Shown: positions 1 through 6,257 of the stretch, piece by piece
Layout of the letters: every line of letters starts with the position of its first letter
How positions within the stretch are numbered: position 1 is the stretch's first letter
NCBI GenBank assembly: GCA_002256685.1
Contig: NQJH01000181.1
Coordinates: 1 to 6,294, forward strand
Reading direction: 5' to 3'
DNA: 6,294 nt
DNA from: Methylococcaceae bacterium NSP1-2
GTDB lineage: Bacteria > Pseudomonadota > Gammaproteobacteria > Methylococcales > Methylomonadaceae
The notes under the pieces: generated by a model
Databases searched by the model: none
The model's input: only the letters and a program-made list of their open reading frames with translations
Told to the model about the DNA's origin: nothing
Made by a program: the position numbers and the translations under genes

Positions 1-45
1 TATTTGGTCTTATTTGTTTGTATCACCCTGCTTGTTGCATTTTGA
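1..45 (+). CDS. 3' end of an upstream membrane protein gene (partial)
   Basis: Only the last 14 codons and a TGA stop (43-45) are inside the window. Frame 1 reads YLVLFVCITLLVAF, an almost wholly hydrophobic stretch that would be a C-terminal transmembrane helix. The stop lies 7 bp before the start of the first NuoM-like gene, and the GAGG Shine-Dalgarno of that gene (44-47) overlaps the stop, so the two are probably in one operon. From context it may be another complex I-like membrane subunit, for example a NuoL-like protein, but 14 residues cannot show this. Frame 2 is also open up to a TGA at 50-52; frame 1 is preferred because of its membrane-like composition. Confidence 0.5.
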   Translation, partial: YLVLFVCITLLVAF

Positions 46-52
46 GGCTTGA

Positions 53-1642
53 ATGGACATTAATATCAACCATTGGTCTGTCGTTACCGCTTTTCCGCTA
101 CTGTCGGTAATGACCTTGTTACCATTAGTCACCATCCTTAGTGTGTGGCGATCACCTTCTGCCGCTATCGGCTTACGTTTCGGCTATGCTGGTACACTGC
201 TAAATGTGTTACTGAGCATTTATTTATTGCTGATTTTTGACTCTGAAAACGCAGGCATTCATCTGGCTGAACATCTGCATTTTTTAGGTATGAGTTACGC
301 AGTGGGCGTAGACAGTACCAATATTTTGTTCATTCCCTTAACTGCCGTGTTGACCTTTTTGGCGTTGATTTACACATCAATTACTCGCCATGCGACTGAC
401 AAACTCTTTATTGGCTGTTTGCTAGGCTATGAAACCGTTTTGATTGGCGCGTTTGCCGCCCTCAATGTATTACAGTTTTGGTTCTGGTGTGCGTTAGAAC
501 TGCTTCCCGTGATGATACTGACCATTCATTCTGGCACAGGACAACGTCGGCGTTGGGTGGTCTCGCGATTATTGCAGTATTGGGTCAGTGGCTTGCTGAT
601 GACTTTCGCGGGTTTTATGTTTCTTGCTTTTGGGTTAATCGACTCAGAACACGCGCTGTCTTTTGACTGGCTGACACTAAAACAAAACAATGCTTATTTG
701 CATGATGAAGTATTGATTTTTGTACTGCTGTTTTTTGGCTTTGCTATTCGTATGCCACTGTTTCCATTTCATGGTTGGCTACCTTTGCTGGCAGAACACG
801 GTACGGTTGCCAGTGCGGCGATTTTTCTAGTCGGCTTAAAATTAGGCGTGTATGGGCTGATTCGCTATATTTTACCAATGGTGCCGGGGGTTGCCGAACA
901 ATGGGAAACATTTGTGTTAACACTGGGCTTAATCAGCATTTTTTATGGCGCGGTACTCGCCTTGATGCAAATCAATATTCGCCGCCTGTTAGCCTTTGCC
1001 GTGGTCAGTCATACCGGTATGTTAGTCATCGGCGTGTTTAATTTTAACGAATTTGGACTAGAAGGCAGTTTGTTACTGTCCAGCGTTTATGGTTTGGCGA
1101 CAGCGGGCATGTTATTTTGTGCGGGTCTCATTTATGAACGCACCCGCACCGCCTTTATTCCCCGTTTAGGTGGCTTGTTTAATAGTAATTCGGCGATTGC
1201 GTTATTATTTTTAATTTGTGCCTTAAGCACGATGGTCATGCCCGGAACGCCGGGATTTGATGCTGCACATTTACTGATTGAAGGCACGATTGAAGAAGAT
1301 GGCTGGTTGATTGCTATCGCCATCTTAATTGGTAACGTATTAGCGGCGGCATTTTTGCTACGCGCTTTTCAACAAATATTTATTGCCACATCTAAACGCG
1401 CCAATCAACCTTATCGCCGTTGCCATCACTCAGCGATTAAAGAACGTATTATTGCCATTTGTGTGTGTGGTCTGCTCATCATCTCAGGTTTTTGGTCTAC
1501 ACCGTGGCTAAAATTTATTGACCAAGATGCAGTGGCTATCAGTCTTATGTTCCCTATGCACAACTCACAACAAAGCAATAAGGCTGATATGCCAGAGATA
1601 ATCACTGCTCCTCTCGATGACAAGGATAGCCGCCATGAATGA
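53..1642 (+). CDS. NuoM-like proton-conducting membrane subunit, divergent copy (NuoM-A)
   Basis: This 529-residue integral membrane protein belongs to the NuoM/NdhD/MrpD antiporter-like family, whose members form ion channels in complex I and related complexes in the inner membrane. Seen: hydrophobic helices almost throughout, the family core RMPLFPFHGWLP at 233-244, VGLKLGVYG at 260-268 containing the central lysine K263, SHTG at 319-322, and LIYERTRT at 359-366, which resembles E. coli NuoM. The last helix is near 464-484 and is followed by a polar tail of about 45 residues. Usual NuoM length is about 490-530. The start is ATG 53 with GAGG at 44-47, five bases upstream. Odd points: the half-channel lysine of TM7 is Arg (R233), the TM5 glutamate appears shifted (E149 in CALELLP), and the TM12 glutamate position is Ala (A405). 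It may therefore be a specialised or less active pumping subunit. The family is clear; the exact complex is not. Confidence 0.85.
   Translation: MDININHWSVVTAFPLLSVMTLLPLVTILSVWRSPSAAIGLRFGYAGTLLNVLLSIYLLLIFDSENAGIHLAEHLHFLGMSYAVGVDSTNILFIPLTAVLTFLALIYTSITRHATDKLFIGCLLGYETVLIGAFAALNVLQFWFWCALELLPVMILTIHSGTGQRRRWVVSRLLQYWVSGLLMTFAGFMFLAFGLIDSEHALSFDWLTLKQNNAYLHDEVLIFVLLFFGFAIRMPLFPFHGWLPLLAEHGTVASAAIFLVGLKLGVYGLIRYILPMVPGVAEQWETFVLTLGLISIFYGAVLALMQINIRRLLAFAVVSHTGMLVIGVFNFNEFGLEGSLLLSSVYGLATAGMLFCAGLIYERTRTAFIPRLGGLFNSNSAIALLFLICALSTMVMPGTPGFDAAHLLIEGTIEEDGWLIAIAILIGNVLAAAFLLRAFQQIFIATSKRANQPYRRCHHSAIKERIIAICVCGLLIISGFWSTPWLKFIDQDAVAISLMFPMHNSQQSNKADMPEIITAPLDDKDSRHE
1622..1626 (+). promoter_or_regulatory. 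Shine-Dalgarno AAGGA that decides the start of the second NuoM-like gene
   Basis: AAGGA lies 8 bases before ATG 1635, a normal spacing. The alternative in-frame ATG at 1617 has only a pyrimidine-rich stretch before it and no purine-rich site, so 1635 is the likely start. The site lies inside the 3' end of the preceding gene, so ribosomes finishing that gene would pass over it. Confidence 0.6.
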
Positions 1643-3110
1643 AAGCCATTTTCCAATATTAAGCTTGCTGATTTTTCTGCCTTTGCTAGGCGCGTTAATG
1701 ACAGGGCTGTGCGGCAATATTGGTTTAGCCAAAAAAGTCGCGCTGGCGTTTGCCAGTCTTGAACTCATTGCCTCACTATGGGCATTACAACGCTTTCAAA
1801 GCAGCAATGGCGACTTTCAACTATTGGAACGTACCGAGTGGATACCGAGTTTACACATTGAATTCTTACTAGGCATTGATGGCATTTCGGTGTTGTTTTT
1901 ACCGTTGTCCGCTTTATTAACGTTGATGGCGATGATTGCCTCATGGAATTCAATACAATGCGCACTGGATATGGTGCTGTTCTTTCTATTCTGGGAACTA
2001 ACACTACCGCCACTGTTCTTTTTAATCGGCTTATGGGGCATAGGACCTGCACGACGTAGCGCGGCAATGAAATATACGCTGTTTATGTTATTTGGCGGCG
2101 TACCGTTATTATTTGCCATTCTTATTCTTGCGATGAATCATGCGACCGCCGTCAGCGGTAGCATTCCTCAAGATTTATCATTTAGCTTACCGACACTACT
2201 GGCAACACCCCTGCCCGACTCGTTACAAAGCGTGGTGTTTTTCTTATTGCTATTAGGCTTTGCCGTTAAAGCACCGTTAGTGCCATTCCATACTTGGTTA
2301 CCCACCGTAGCAATGGAAGGTTCTACTCACACTATCGCATTATTAGTCGGTTTAAAACTCGGCGTTTATGGCTTGCTACGTTTTGCTATGCCACTTGCAC
2401 CCTCGGCAGCAGTTCAATATAGCTGGGCGTTTGGTATTCTAGGCGCGATTACGCTTATTTATGGCGCGATGTGCGCGTTACAACAAACCAATTTACGCCG
2501 CTTATTGGCTTATGCGAGTATCAGTCATGTGGGTTTAGTCATCATCGGCTTGTCGTCTTTAAACATGCAAGGTTTACAAGGCGCGATTTTTCAACTACTT
2601 AATTTCACACTGATTGCCAGTTCCTTAATGCTAATCGCGGGCTTTATTCAACACCGTTTAGGCAGCACCGAAGCCCTACACACCGCAGGTTTAGCGAAAG
2701 TCATGCCACGCTTAACGGCGTTTTATTTTTTATTCATGCTAGCCAGTATGGGCGTACCTTTAACAAGCGGATTTCCTGCTGAATTATTGATTATCATCGG
2801 TGCATTAACCGCCCATCCCACGCTAGGCATTACCGCCTTAGCAGGCGCAGTATTATGTGCCGCCTATATGCTGTCATTTACCCGCCGTGCATTTTTTGGC
2901 GCAATCACTCAAGCAAGTGTCGAACAAGTACAAGACTTACGCCCACGCGAATTGGCGTTGTTATGCGTCCCTGCCCTATTAGTTTTACTGTTAGGTTTTA
3001 TGCCAAATAAAGTGCTTAAAATAAATCAAAAAACGGCTGAAGTGTGGCTGAATCGGTTGATGGTGGATCAAACTGCATTAGAAACGGGCGAGGAAATTCC
3101 TGTGCCTTAG
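1635..3110 (+). CDS. NuoM-like proton-conducting membrane subunit, canonical-residue copy (NuoM-B)
   Basis: This 491-residue polytopic membrane protein is of the NuoM/NdhD family. Seen: FLLGIDGISV at 77-86, typical of the NuoM N-terminal region; FWELTLPP at 119-126 with E121; FAVKAPLVPFHTWLP at 209-223 with K212; VGLKLGVYG at 238-246 with K241; LRRLLAYASISHVG at 287-300; and GFPAELL at 379-385 with E383. E121, K212, K241 and E383 match the buried residues that E. coli NuoM uses for proton transfer (E144, K234, K265 and E407 as I recall the numbering). This copy therefore looks competent for translocation. ATG 1635 is chosen over ATG 1617, which would add six residues, because AAGGA sits 8 bases before it. 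The gene overlaps the preceding stop as ATGAATGA (1635-1642), which suggests translational coupling. It ends in TAG, and no nuoN-like gene follows. The loop after WLP is shorter than in ordinary NuoM and lacks PTAGS. Confidence 0.88.
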   Translation: MNESHFPILSLLIFLPLLGALMTGLCGNIGLAKKVALAFASLELIASLWALQRFQSSNGDFQLLERTEWIPSLHIEFLLGIDGISVLFLPLSALLTLMAMIASWNSIQCALDMVLFFLFWELTLPPLFFLIGLWGIGPARRSAAMKYTLFMLFGGVPLLFAILILAMNHATAVSGSIPQDLSFSLPTLLATPLPDSLQSVVFFLLLLGFAVKAPLVPFHTWLPTVAMEGSTHTIALLVGLKLGVYGLLRFAMPLAPSAAVQYSWAFGILGAITLIYGAMCALQQTNLRRLLAYASISHVGLVIIGLSSLNMQGLQGAIFQLLNFTLIASSLMLIAGFIQHRLGSTEALHTAGLAKVMPRLTAFYFLFMLASMGVPLTSGFPAELLIIIGALTAHPTLGITALAGAVLCAAYMLSFTRRAFFGAITQASVEQVQDLRPRELALLCVPALLVLLLGFMPNKVLKINQKTAEVWLNRLMVDQTALETGEEIPVP

Positions 3111-3116
3111 ATTGAG

Positions 3117-3141
3117 TTAAGACGAAAAGTCGTTAAATTTT
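3117..3141. terminator. Possible weak bidirectional hairpin between convergent genes
   Basis: The arms TTAAGAC (3117-3123) and GTCGTTAA (3129-3136, one bulged G) flank a GAAAA loop, with an AT-rich stretch after it on the plus strand (ATTTTATT). The position is right, in the 22-bp gap between two convergent genes and running into the end of the minus-strand gene. The stem has only three strong central pairs and the U-tract is poor, so this is a weak candidate. Confidence 0.25.
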
Positions 3142-3783
3142 ATTCCAGTCTTGACCGCGAGTGCGCCCTGTTTGATAGTAAGTAGAAACCAGTTCCACAA
3201 AATTTTTGAAATCGTCGTTTTCTACTACGATTCTGTTCACGGATTGCCAGTCTATTTCAGGTCTGGCAATGGCTGGTAAAAATATTTCACTTTCGGAGGG
3301 ATTTTCTGGATTAAGCAAAATAACACCAATGCCGTGCAATGCCGACAACATCCGTAATTCTTGATCAATGTTGTTGGCTATGTTGGTAGCAACTAAATAA
3401 CCTTCATTCGCCCAACTTGAATTACTCACAGCTTGGAAAAAACTCATGCGCACATTGGAGCTATTGAGTTCTTTTTTGACCTCAAACGACCACAAACGCA
3501 CCCGTTGCCCACCACCTTTCTGCACACAGGCTCTCACCAACTCATTCCAGTCTTTATCGACAGGCTGCATAGCAACTATATCAGGATGCAACCATTGATT
3601 CCCACCATTACCGCGTTGATTTTTAGAGCGTTTTTCATCAATGCGCTGACAAAATAAATTAAGCTCAGATTTTAGATAATCAACTAATAGTGGATAAAGT
3701 TGATGTTCCGTTAAAACAGCATTATTTACTGGGCTTCTAATTTCAACTAACTCTATCTCTTCGTCAGTTAATTCTTTATATTC
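3133..3783 (-). pseudogene. C-terminal nuclease-like fragment downstream of the amber codon
   Basis: These 216 sense codons follow the TAG in the same frame and end at TAA 3133-3135. No ATG or GTG restart is present before the conserved region begins. The first possible starts are a TTG at 3589-3591, immediately before HPDIVAM, and an ATG at 3568-3570. Both would remove YPLLVDYL and the QRIDEKRS helix that belong to the domain. Independent translation of a full nuclease-like domain is therefore unlikely. The coding sequence is well preserved (FEVKKEL, SNSSWANEGYLV, GIGVILLNPENPSES, YYQTGRTRGQDW), which argues that the stop is recent, an artefact, or sometimes read through. Confidence 0.65.
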
Positions 3784-4092
3784 CTAAGTTTTATCGACTA
3801 TTGGTTGTGATTGAGTTTTATCAGGGTCATACCAATAAATACGCGGTCGTGGTTTATCTTGCCAAAAAATATGTGGATTTTTTAAAAGTGATTCTTTTTT
3901 CGCCGCTATTTCTGCAATAATTTGAGATATAAAAGCCTGATCATCGGCAAAACGTGGGTTTTCTCTTTTTTCAAGGTAATCTTCTGGATATAACGCAACA
4001 ATAGCCTCAGCAATTTCTTTGACATTAAAACGAGTTAGCGGCTGGTCTTGTAAAAAATTGATAATTTTTTGGACTTGAGAAATTTTAGACAT
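3784..4092 (-). CDS. N-terminal winged-helix-like fragment of the COG2958-family gene
   Basis: If the TAG at 3784-3786 is obeyed, translation from ATG 4092 gives a 102-residue protein. It contains only the N-terminal part: SQVQKIINFLQDQ and FNVKEIAEAI look like the first helices of a winged-helix DNA-binding domain, followed by LKNPHIFWQDK and PRIYWYDP, which resemble a beta wing. It would lack every candidate catalytic residue. It might persist as a stable DNA-binding fragment, but nothing in the sequence shows selection for that, so it is best read as the truncated product of the interrupted gene. Confidence 0.5.
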   Translation of the reverse strand: MSKISQVQKIINFLQDQPLTRFNVKEIAEAIVALYPEDYLEKRENPRFADDQAFISQIIAEIAAKKESLLKNPHIFWQDKPRPRIYWYDPDKTQSQPIVDKT

Positions 4093-4146
4093 AACTAGAA
4101 CAGCAAATAGGCTAGATTTGAAACGATTTTAATTTCTACAACGCAT

Positions 4147-4174
4147 AAAAAAAGCCAGATAAACTGGCTTTTTT
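4147..4174 (-). terminator. Intrinsic terminator of the alpha operon after rplQ
   Basis: On the minus strand, A-rich sequence precedes the stem GCCAG / CTGGC (4154-4158 with 4164-4168, 5-base loop), followed by an uninterrupted run of seven U (4147-4153). The flanking A and T runs extend the pairing to about 11 bp. It starts 18 bases past the rplQ stop. Because the plus strand also has six T after the stem (4169-4174), the element could act in both directions. Confidence 0.85.
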
Positions 4175-4192
4175 ATTCGGCTTGCGTGGGAA

Positions 4193-4567
4193 TTATTCCG
4201 CGCTGGCTTCAGGTCTATCAACTAGCTCAACATACGCCATCGGCGCATCATCACCTGTTCTAAAACCGCATTTCATGATACGTAAATAGCCACCTGCTCT
4301 ATTTTTATAACGTGGACCTAGTACATTGAATAACTTGGTCACGACTTCACGATCACGAAGTCTAGCGAATGCTAAACGTCTTTTAGCCACATTATCTTCT
4401 TTTGATAAGGTGATTAACGGCTCAGCAAAGCTTCTTAATTCTTTAGCTTTTGGTAAAGTGGTTCTGATTAATTCATGTTTAAACAATGAACTAGCCATGT
4501 TGCTGAATAGAGCCTTACGGTGGCTGCTATTCATATTAAATTTTCTACCGGATTTACGATGTCTCAT
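4193..4567 (-). CDS. rplQ: 50S ribosomal protein L17
   Basis: This 124-residue protein of the large ribosomal subunit lies near the peptide exit tunnel region. It aligns along its whole length with E. coli L17 (127 residues): MRHRKSGRKFN at the start, SSHRKALFSNMA, TTLPKAKELR, PLITLSKEDNVAKRRLAFAR, then RAGGYLRIMKCGFRTGDDAPMAYVELVDR near the end. The basic N-terminus binds rRNA. ATG 4567 is the only plausible start; the purine-rich AGG before it is weak and about 10 bases away, so translation may be coupled to rpoA, whose stop lies 17 bases upstream. It is the last gene of the operon and is followed by a strong terminator. Confidence 0.97.
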   Translation of the reverse strand: MRHRKSGRKFNMNSSHRKALFSNMASSLFKHELIRTTLPKAKELRSFAEPLITLSKEDNVAKRRLAFARLRDREVVTKLFNVLGPRYKNRAGGYLRIMKCGFRTGDDAPMAYVELVDRPEASAE

Positions 4568-4584
4568 TGTCAGAAGACCTAATG

Positions 4585-5598
4585 TTAGTGTGATGCTGTG
4601 TGAGTTTGATCTGCAAGGTTTTCAGGTGGCCAATTTTCTAAGCGCATACCCAGTGATAAACCTTTTAAAGCAAGAATGTCTTTTATTTCTGTTAACGATT
4701 TTTTGCCAAGATTGGGGGTTTTTAACAACTCAACTTCAGTGCGTTGAATTAAATCACCAATATAGAAAATATTTTCGGCTTTTAAACAATTAGCAGAACG
4801 TACCGTCAATTCAAGATCATCAACGGGGCGAAGTAAAACAGGTTCAAATACCTCTTCAACTTCCACTTTTTCATCTTCAAGCTGATCATTGACTTTTTCG
4901 AAATCGACAAAAACAGATAGCTGATCGTGAAGTATGGTTGCGGCAAGCTTGATAGTCTCTTCTGGATCAATCGTTCCGTTTGTTTCCAGTTCAATAATCA
5001 GCTTGTCCAAGTTAGTACGTTGCTCAACACGCGTGCTTTCGACCTGGTATGCTACTTTAACAACTGGGCTATAAGAAGCGTCCAATTGTAGCGCACCAAC
5101 CACTAAGCTGTGTTCTGCGTTGGCTTTACGAACACTAACTGGCTCATATCCTCTGCCACGACGCACTCTGATTTTCATGTTTAAAACACCAGCTTGAGTC
5201 AAATTAGCAATGACTAACTCTGGATTAACTATTTCAACATCATGCGGTAGCGTAATATCGCCTGCTGTAACGCAGCCGGCACCAGTCTTGCTAAGCGTGA
5301 GTTCAACTTCATCTTTTGAATGAAGCATGACAGCCAATTTTTTAAGGTTCAGTAAAATATCAATTACATCTTCCTGAACACCTTCTATGGTTGTGTACTC
5401 ATGAAGAACACCTTCAATTTCCACATCCGTCACTGCACAGCCAGGAATAGTAGATAACAGCACGCGCCTCAACGCATTACCCAAAGAATGACCAAAACCA
5501 CGTTCTAGCGGCTCAATCACAATTCGAGAATGATTAGGTGTCTTGCTTACAACCTCAACTAATCGAGGCTTTAATAAGCCAGAAATGGAATTCTGCAT
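4585..5598 (-). CDS. rpoA: DNA-directed RNA polymerase subunit alpha
   Basis: The 337-residue alpha subunit seeds assembly of RNA polymerase (alpha dimer, then beta and beta') and contacts upstream promoter DNA and activators. The N-terminal domain (about 1-235) has ERGFGHSLGNALRRVLL at 32-48, including R45, the conserved assembly region. An acidic linker (about 236-252) leads to the C-terminal domain with LLRPVDDLELTVRSANCLK at 255-273, where R267, N270 and K273 match the DNA-contacting R265, N268 and K271 of E. coli, and TPNLGKKSLTEIKD at 294-307 with G298, K299 and S301. It is slightly longer than E. coli alpha (329) through two extra residues before the C-terminal domain and a short polar tail. 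The start ATG 5598 has GAGGG about six bases upstream. The gap to rpsD is 21 bases, as expected for one operon. Confidence 0.98.
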   Translation of the reverse strand: MQNSISGLLKPRLVEVVSKTPNHSRIVIEPLERGFGHSLGNALRRVLLSTIPGCAVTDVEIEGVLHEYTTIEGVQEDVIDILLNLKKLAVMLHSKDEVELTLSKTGAGCVTAGDITLPHDVEIVNPELVIANLTQAGVLNMKIRVRRGRGYEPVSVRKANAEHSLVVGALQLDASYSPVVKVAYQVESTRVEQRTNLDKLIIELETNGTIDPEETIKLAATILHDQLSVFVDFEKVNDQLEDEKVEVEEVFEPVLLRPVDDLELTVRSANCLKAENIFYIGDLIQRTEVELLKTPNLGKKSLTEIKDILALKGLSLGMRLENWPPENLADQTHTASH

Positions 5599-5619
5599 TT
5601 ATATCCCTCGAAACTACAA

Positions 5620-6240
5620 TTATTTAGAATAAAGCTCTACAACTAGCTGTTCATTAATATCACTACCTAAATCAACACGATCAGGTAAAGAACTAAATTT
5701 GCCAGACATTGCTTTTGCATCAACTTCAACCCAAGCAGGAAAACCATATTGCTCGGTAACACCTAACGCATCAACGATTCTTTGTTGTTTTTTAGCTTTT
5801 TCTCTAACGGACAATATATCACCAGGTGCAACTTGATAAGAAGGTACGTTAATCAATACGCCATTTACTTGAATAGATTTATGACCAACTAATTGACGCG
5901 CTTCAGCTCTAGTACACGCAAAGCCCATACGATAAACTACATTGTCCAATCTTGATTCAAGCAAGTTCAACAAGTTTTCACCTGTCGCGCCTTTCTTCAT
6001 ATCGGCAGATTTGTAGTAATTTCTGAATTGTTTTTCTAAAATGCCGTAAATTCTGCGTAAGCGTTGTTTTGCTCTTAACTGCGTGGCGTAATCAGAACTT
6101 CTCGCACGTTTAGTACCGTGCTGCCCAGGTCTTTGATCTAACTTACATTTACCTTCTAAAGACTTGCCTCTGCTTTTTAAAAACAGGTCAGTCCCTTCTC
6201 TTCGACTTAATTTACAGGTGGGTCCAAGATATCTTGCCAT
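5620..6240 (-). CDS. rpsD: 30S ribosomal protein S4
   Basis: This 206-residue primary 16S rRNA-binding protein has the same length as E. coli S4. In E. coli, S4 also represses its own operon by binding the leader before rpsM, and it acts in rRNA antitermination; neither target is in this window. Seen: MARYLGP start, LSRREGTDLFLKS, RPGQHGTKR, the S4 RNA-binding domain from about 97 to 157 (RLDNVVYRMGF, TRAEARQLVGHKSIQVNG), and the C-terminal INEQLVVELYSK. ATG 6240 has GGAG seven bases upstream. Cys9 and Cys32 are present; zinc-binding S4 proteins have four cysteines in this region, so the site here is incomplete and zinc binding is not expected. Confidence 0.98.
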   Translation of the reverse strand: MARYLGPTCKLSRREGTDLFLKSRGKSLEGKCKLDQRPGQHGTKRARSSDYATQLRAKQRLRRIYGILEKQFRNYYKSADMKKGATGENLLNLLESRLDNVVYRMGFACTRAEARQLVGHKSIQVNGVLINVPSYQVAPGDILSVREKAKKQQRIVDALGVTEQYGFPAWVEVDAKAMSGKFSSLPDRVDLGSDINEQLVVELYSK

Positions 6241-6257
6241 AATACTACTCCAGATTT

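Larger units (their letters stand above)
3133..4092 (-). pseudogene. COG2958-family winged-helix/PD-(D/E)XK protein gene interrupted by an in-frame TAG
   Basis: Read from ATG 4092 to TAA 3133, the frame spans 319 codons and is open except for one TAG at codon 103 (3784-3786). There is no frameshift. I recognise the family from memory as the uncharacterised COG2958 group: an N-terminal helix-turn-helix-like part (about 1-100) ending in PRIYWYDP, a variable acidic linker (104-130), then YPLLVDYL (about 136-143), QRIDEKRS (149-156), HPDIVAM (169-175), LWSFEVKKEL (about 201-210), SNSSWANEGYLV and GIGVILLNPENPSES. HPD (D171) followed by FEVK (E204, K206), with E153 upstream, fits the metal site of a PD-(D/E)XK nuclease fold; this is inference. 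No Shine-Dalgarno is visible before ATG 4092, but the next upstream in-frame codon of note is a stop at 4129-4131 and no other ATG lies between. The gene is convergent with the NuoM pair and lies just past the rplQ terminator. It could be a recent pseudogene, a sequencing error or a readthrough gene. Confidence 0.75.

Noticed and set aside
1765..2119. Two overlapping minus-strand open frames of about 100 codons
   Set aside because: They lie wholly inside the second NuoM-like gene, show low-complexity basic composition and no recognisable motif, and have no separate signals; they are antisense shadows.
3589..3591. A separate gene starting here for the C-terminal 152 residues of the minus-strand COG2958 frame
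   Set aside because: The codon is TTG, no good ribosome binding site was identified, and the same frame runs upstream with conserved family sequence to the TAG at 3784-3786. A start here would cut the domain just before its HPD motif.
3433..3657. A 74-codon plus-strand open frame
   Set aside because: It is antisense to the conserved nuclease-like part of the COG2958 gene and shows no protein-family features.
3784..3786. Genome-wide recoding of TAG as an amino acid
   Set aside because: The second NuoM-like gene (TAG 3108-3110) and rpsK (TAG 6258-6260) end at TAG exactly where expected, so TAG serves as a normal stop here.
4093..4146. Promoter for the COG2958 gene
   Set aside because: On the minus strand TAAAAT and TTGTAG can be picked out, but no pair with a good match in both boxes and normal spacing is present; AT-rich DNA gives such matches by chance.
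4326..4793. A 155-codon plus-strand open frame
   Set aside because: It runs antisense across rplQ and the end of rpoA, both secure conserved genes, and its translation resembles no family I know.
5620..6240. Zinc-binding site in S4
   Set aside because: Cys9 and Cys32 are present but the other two cysteines of the four-cysteine form are not, so only a remnant can be claimed.
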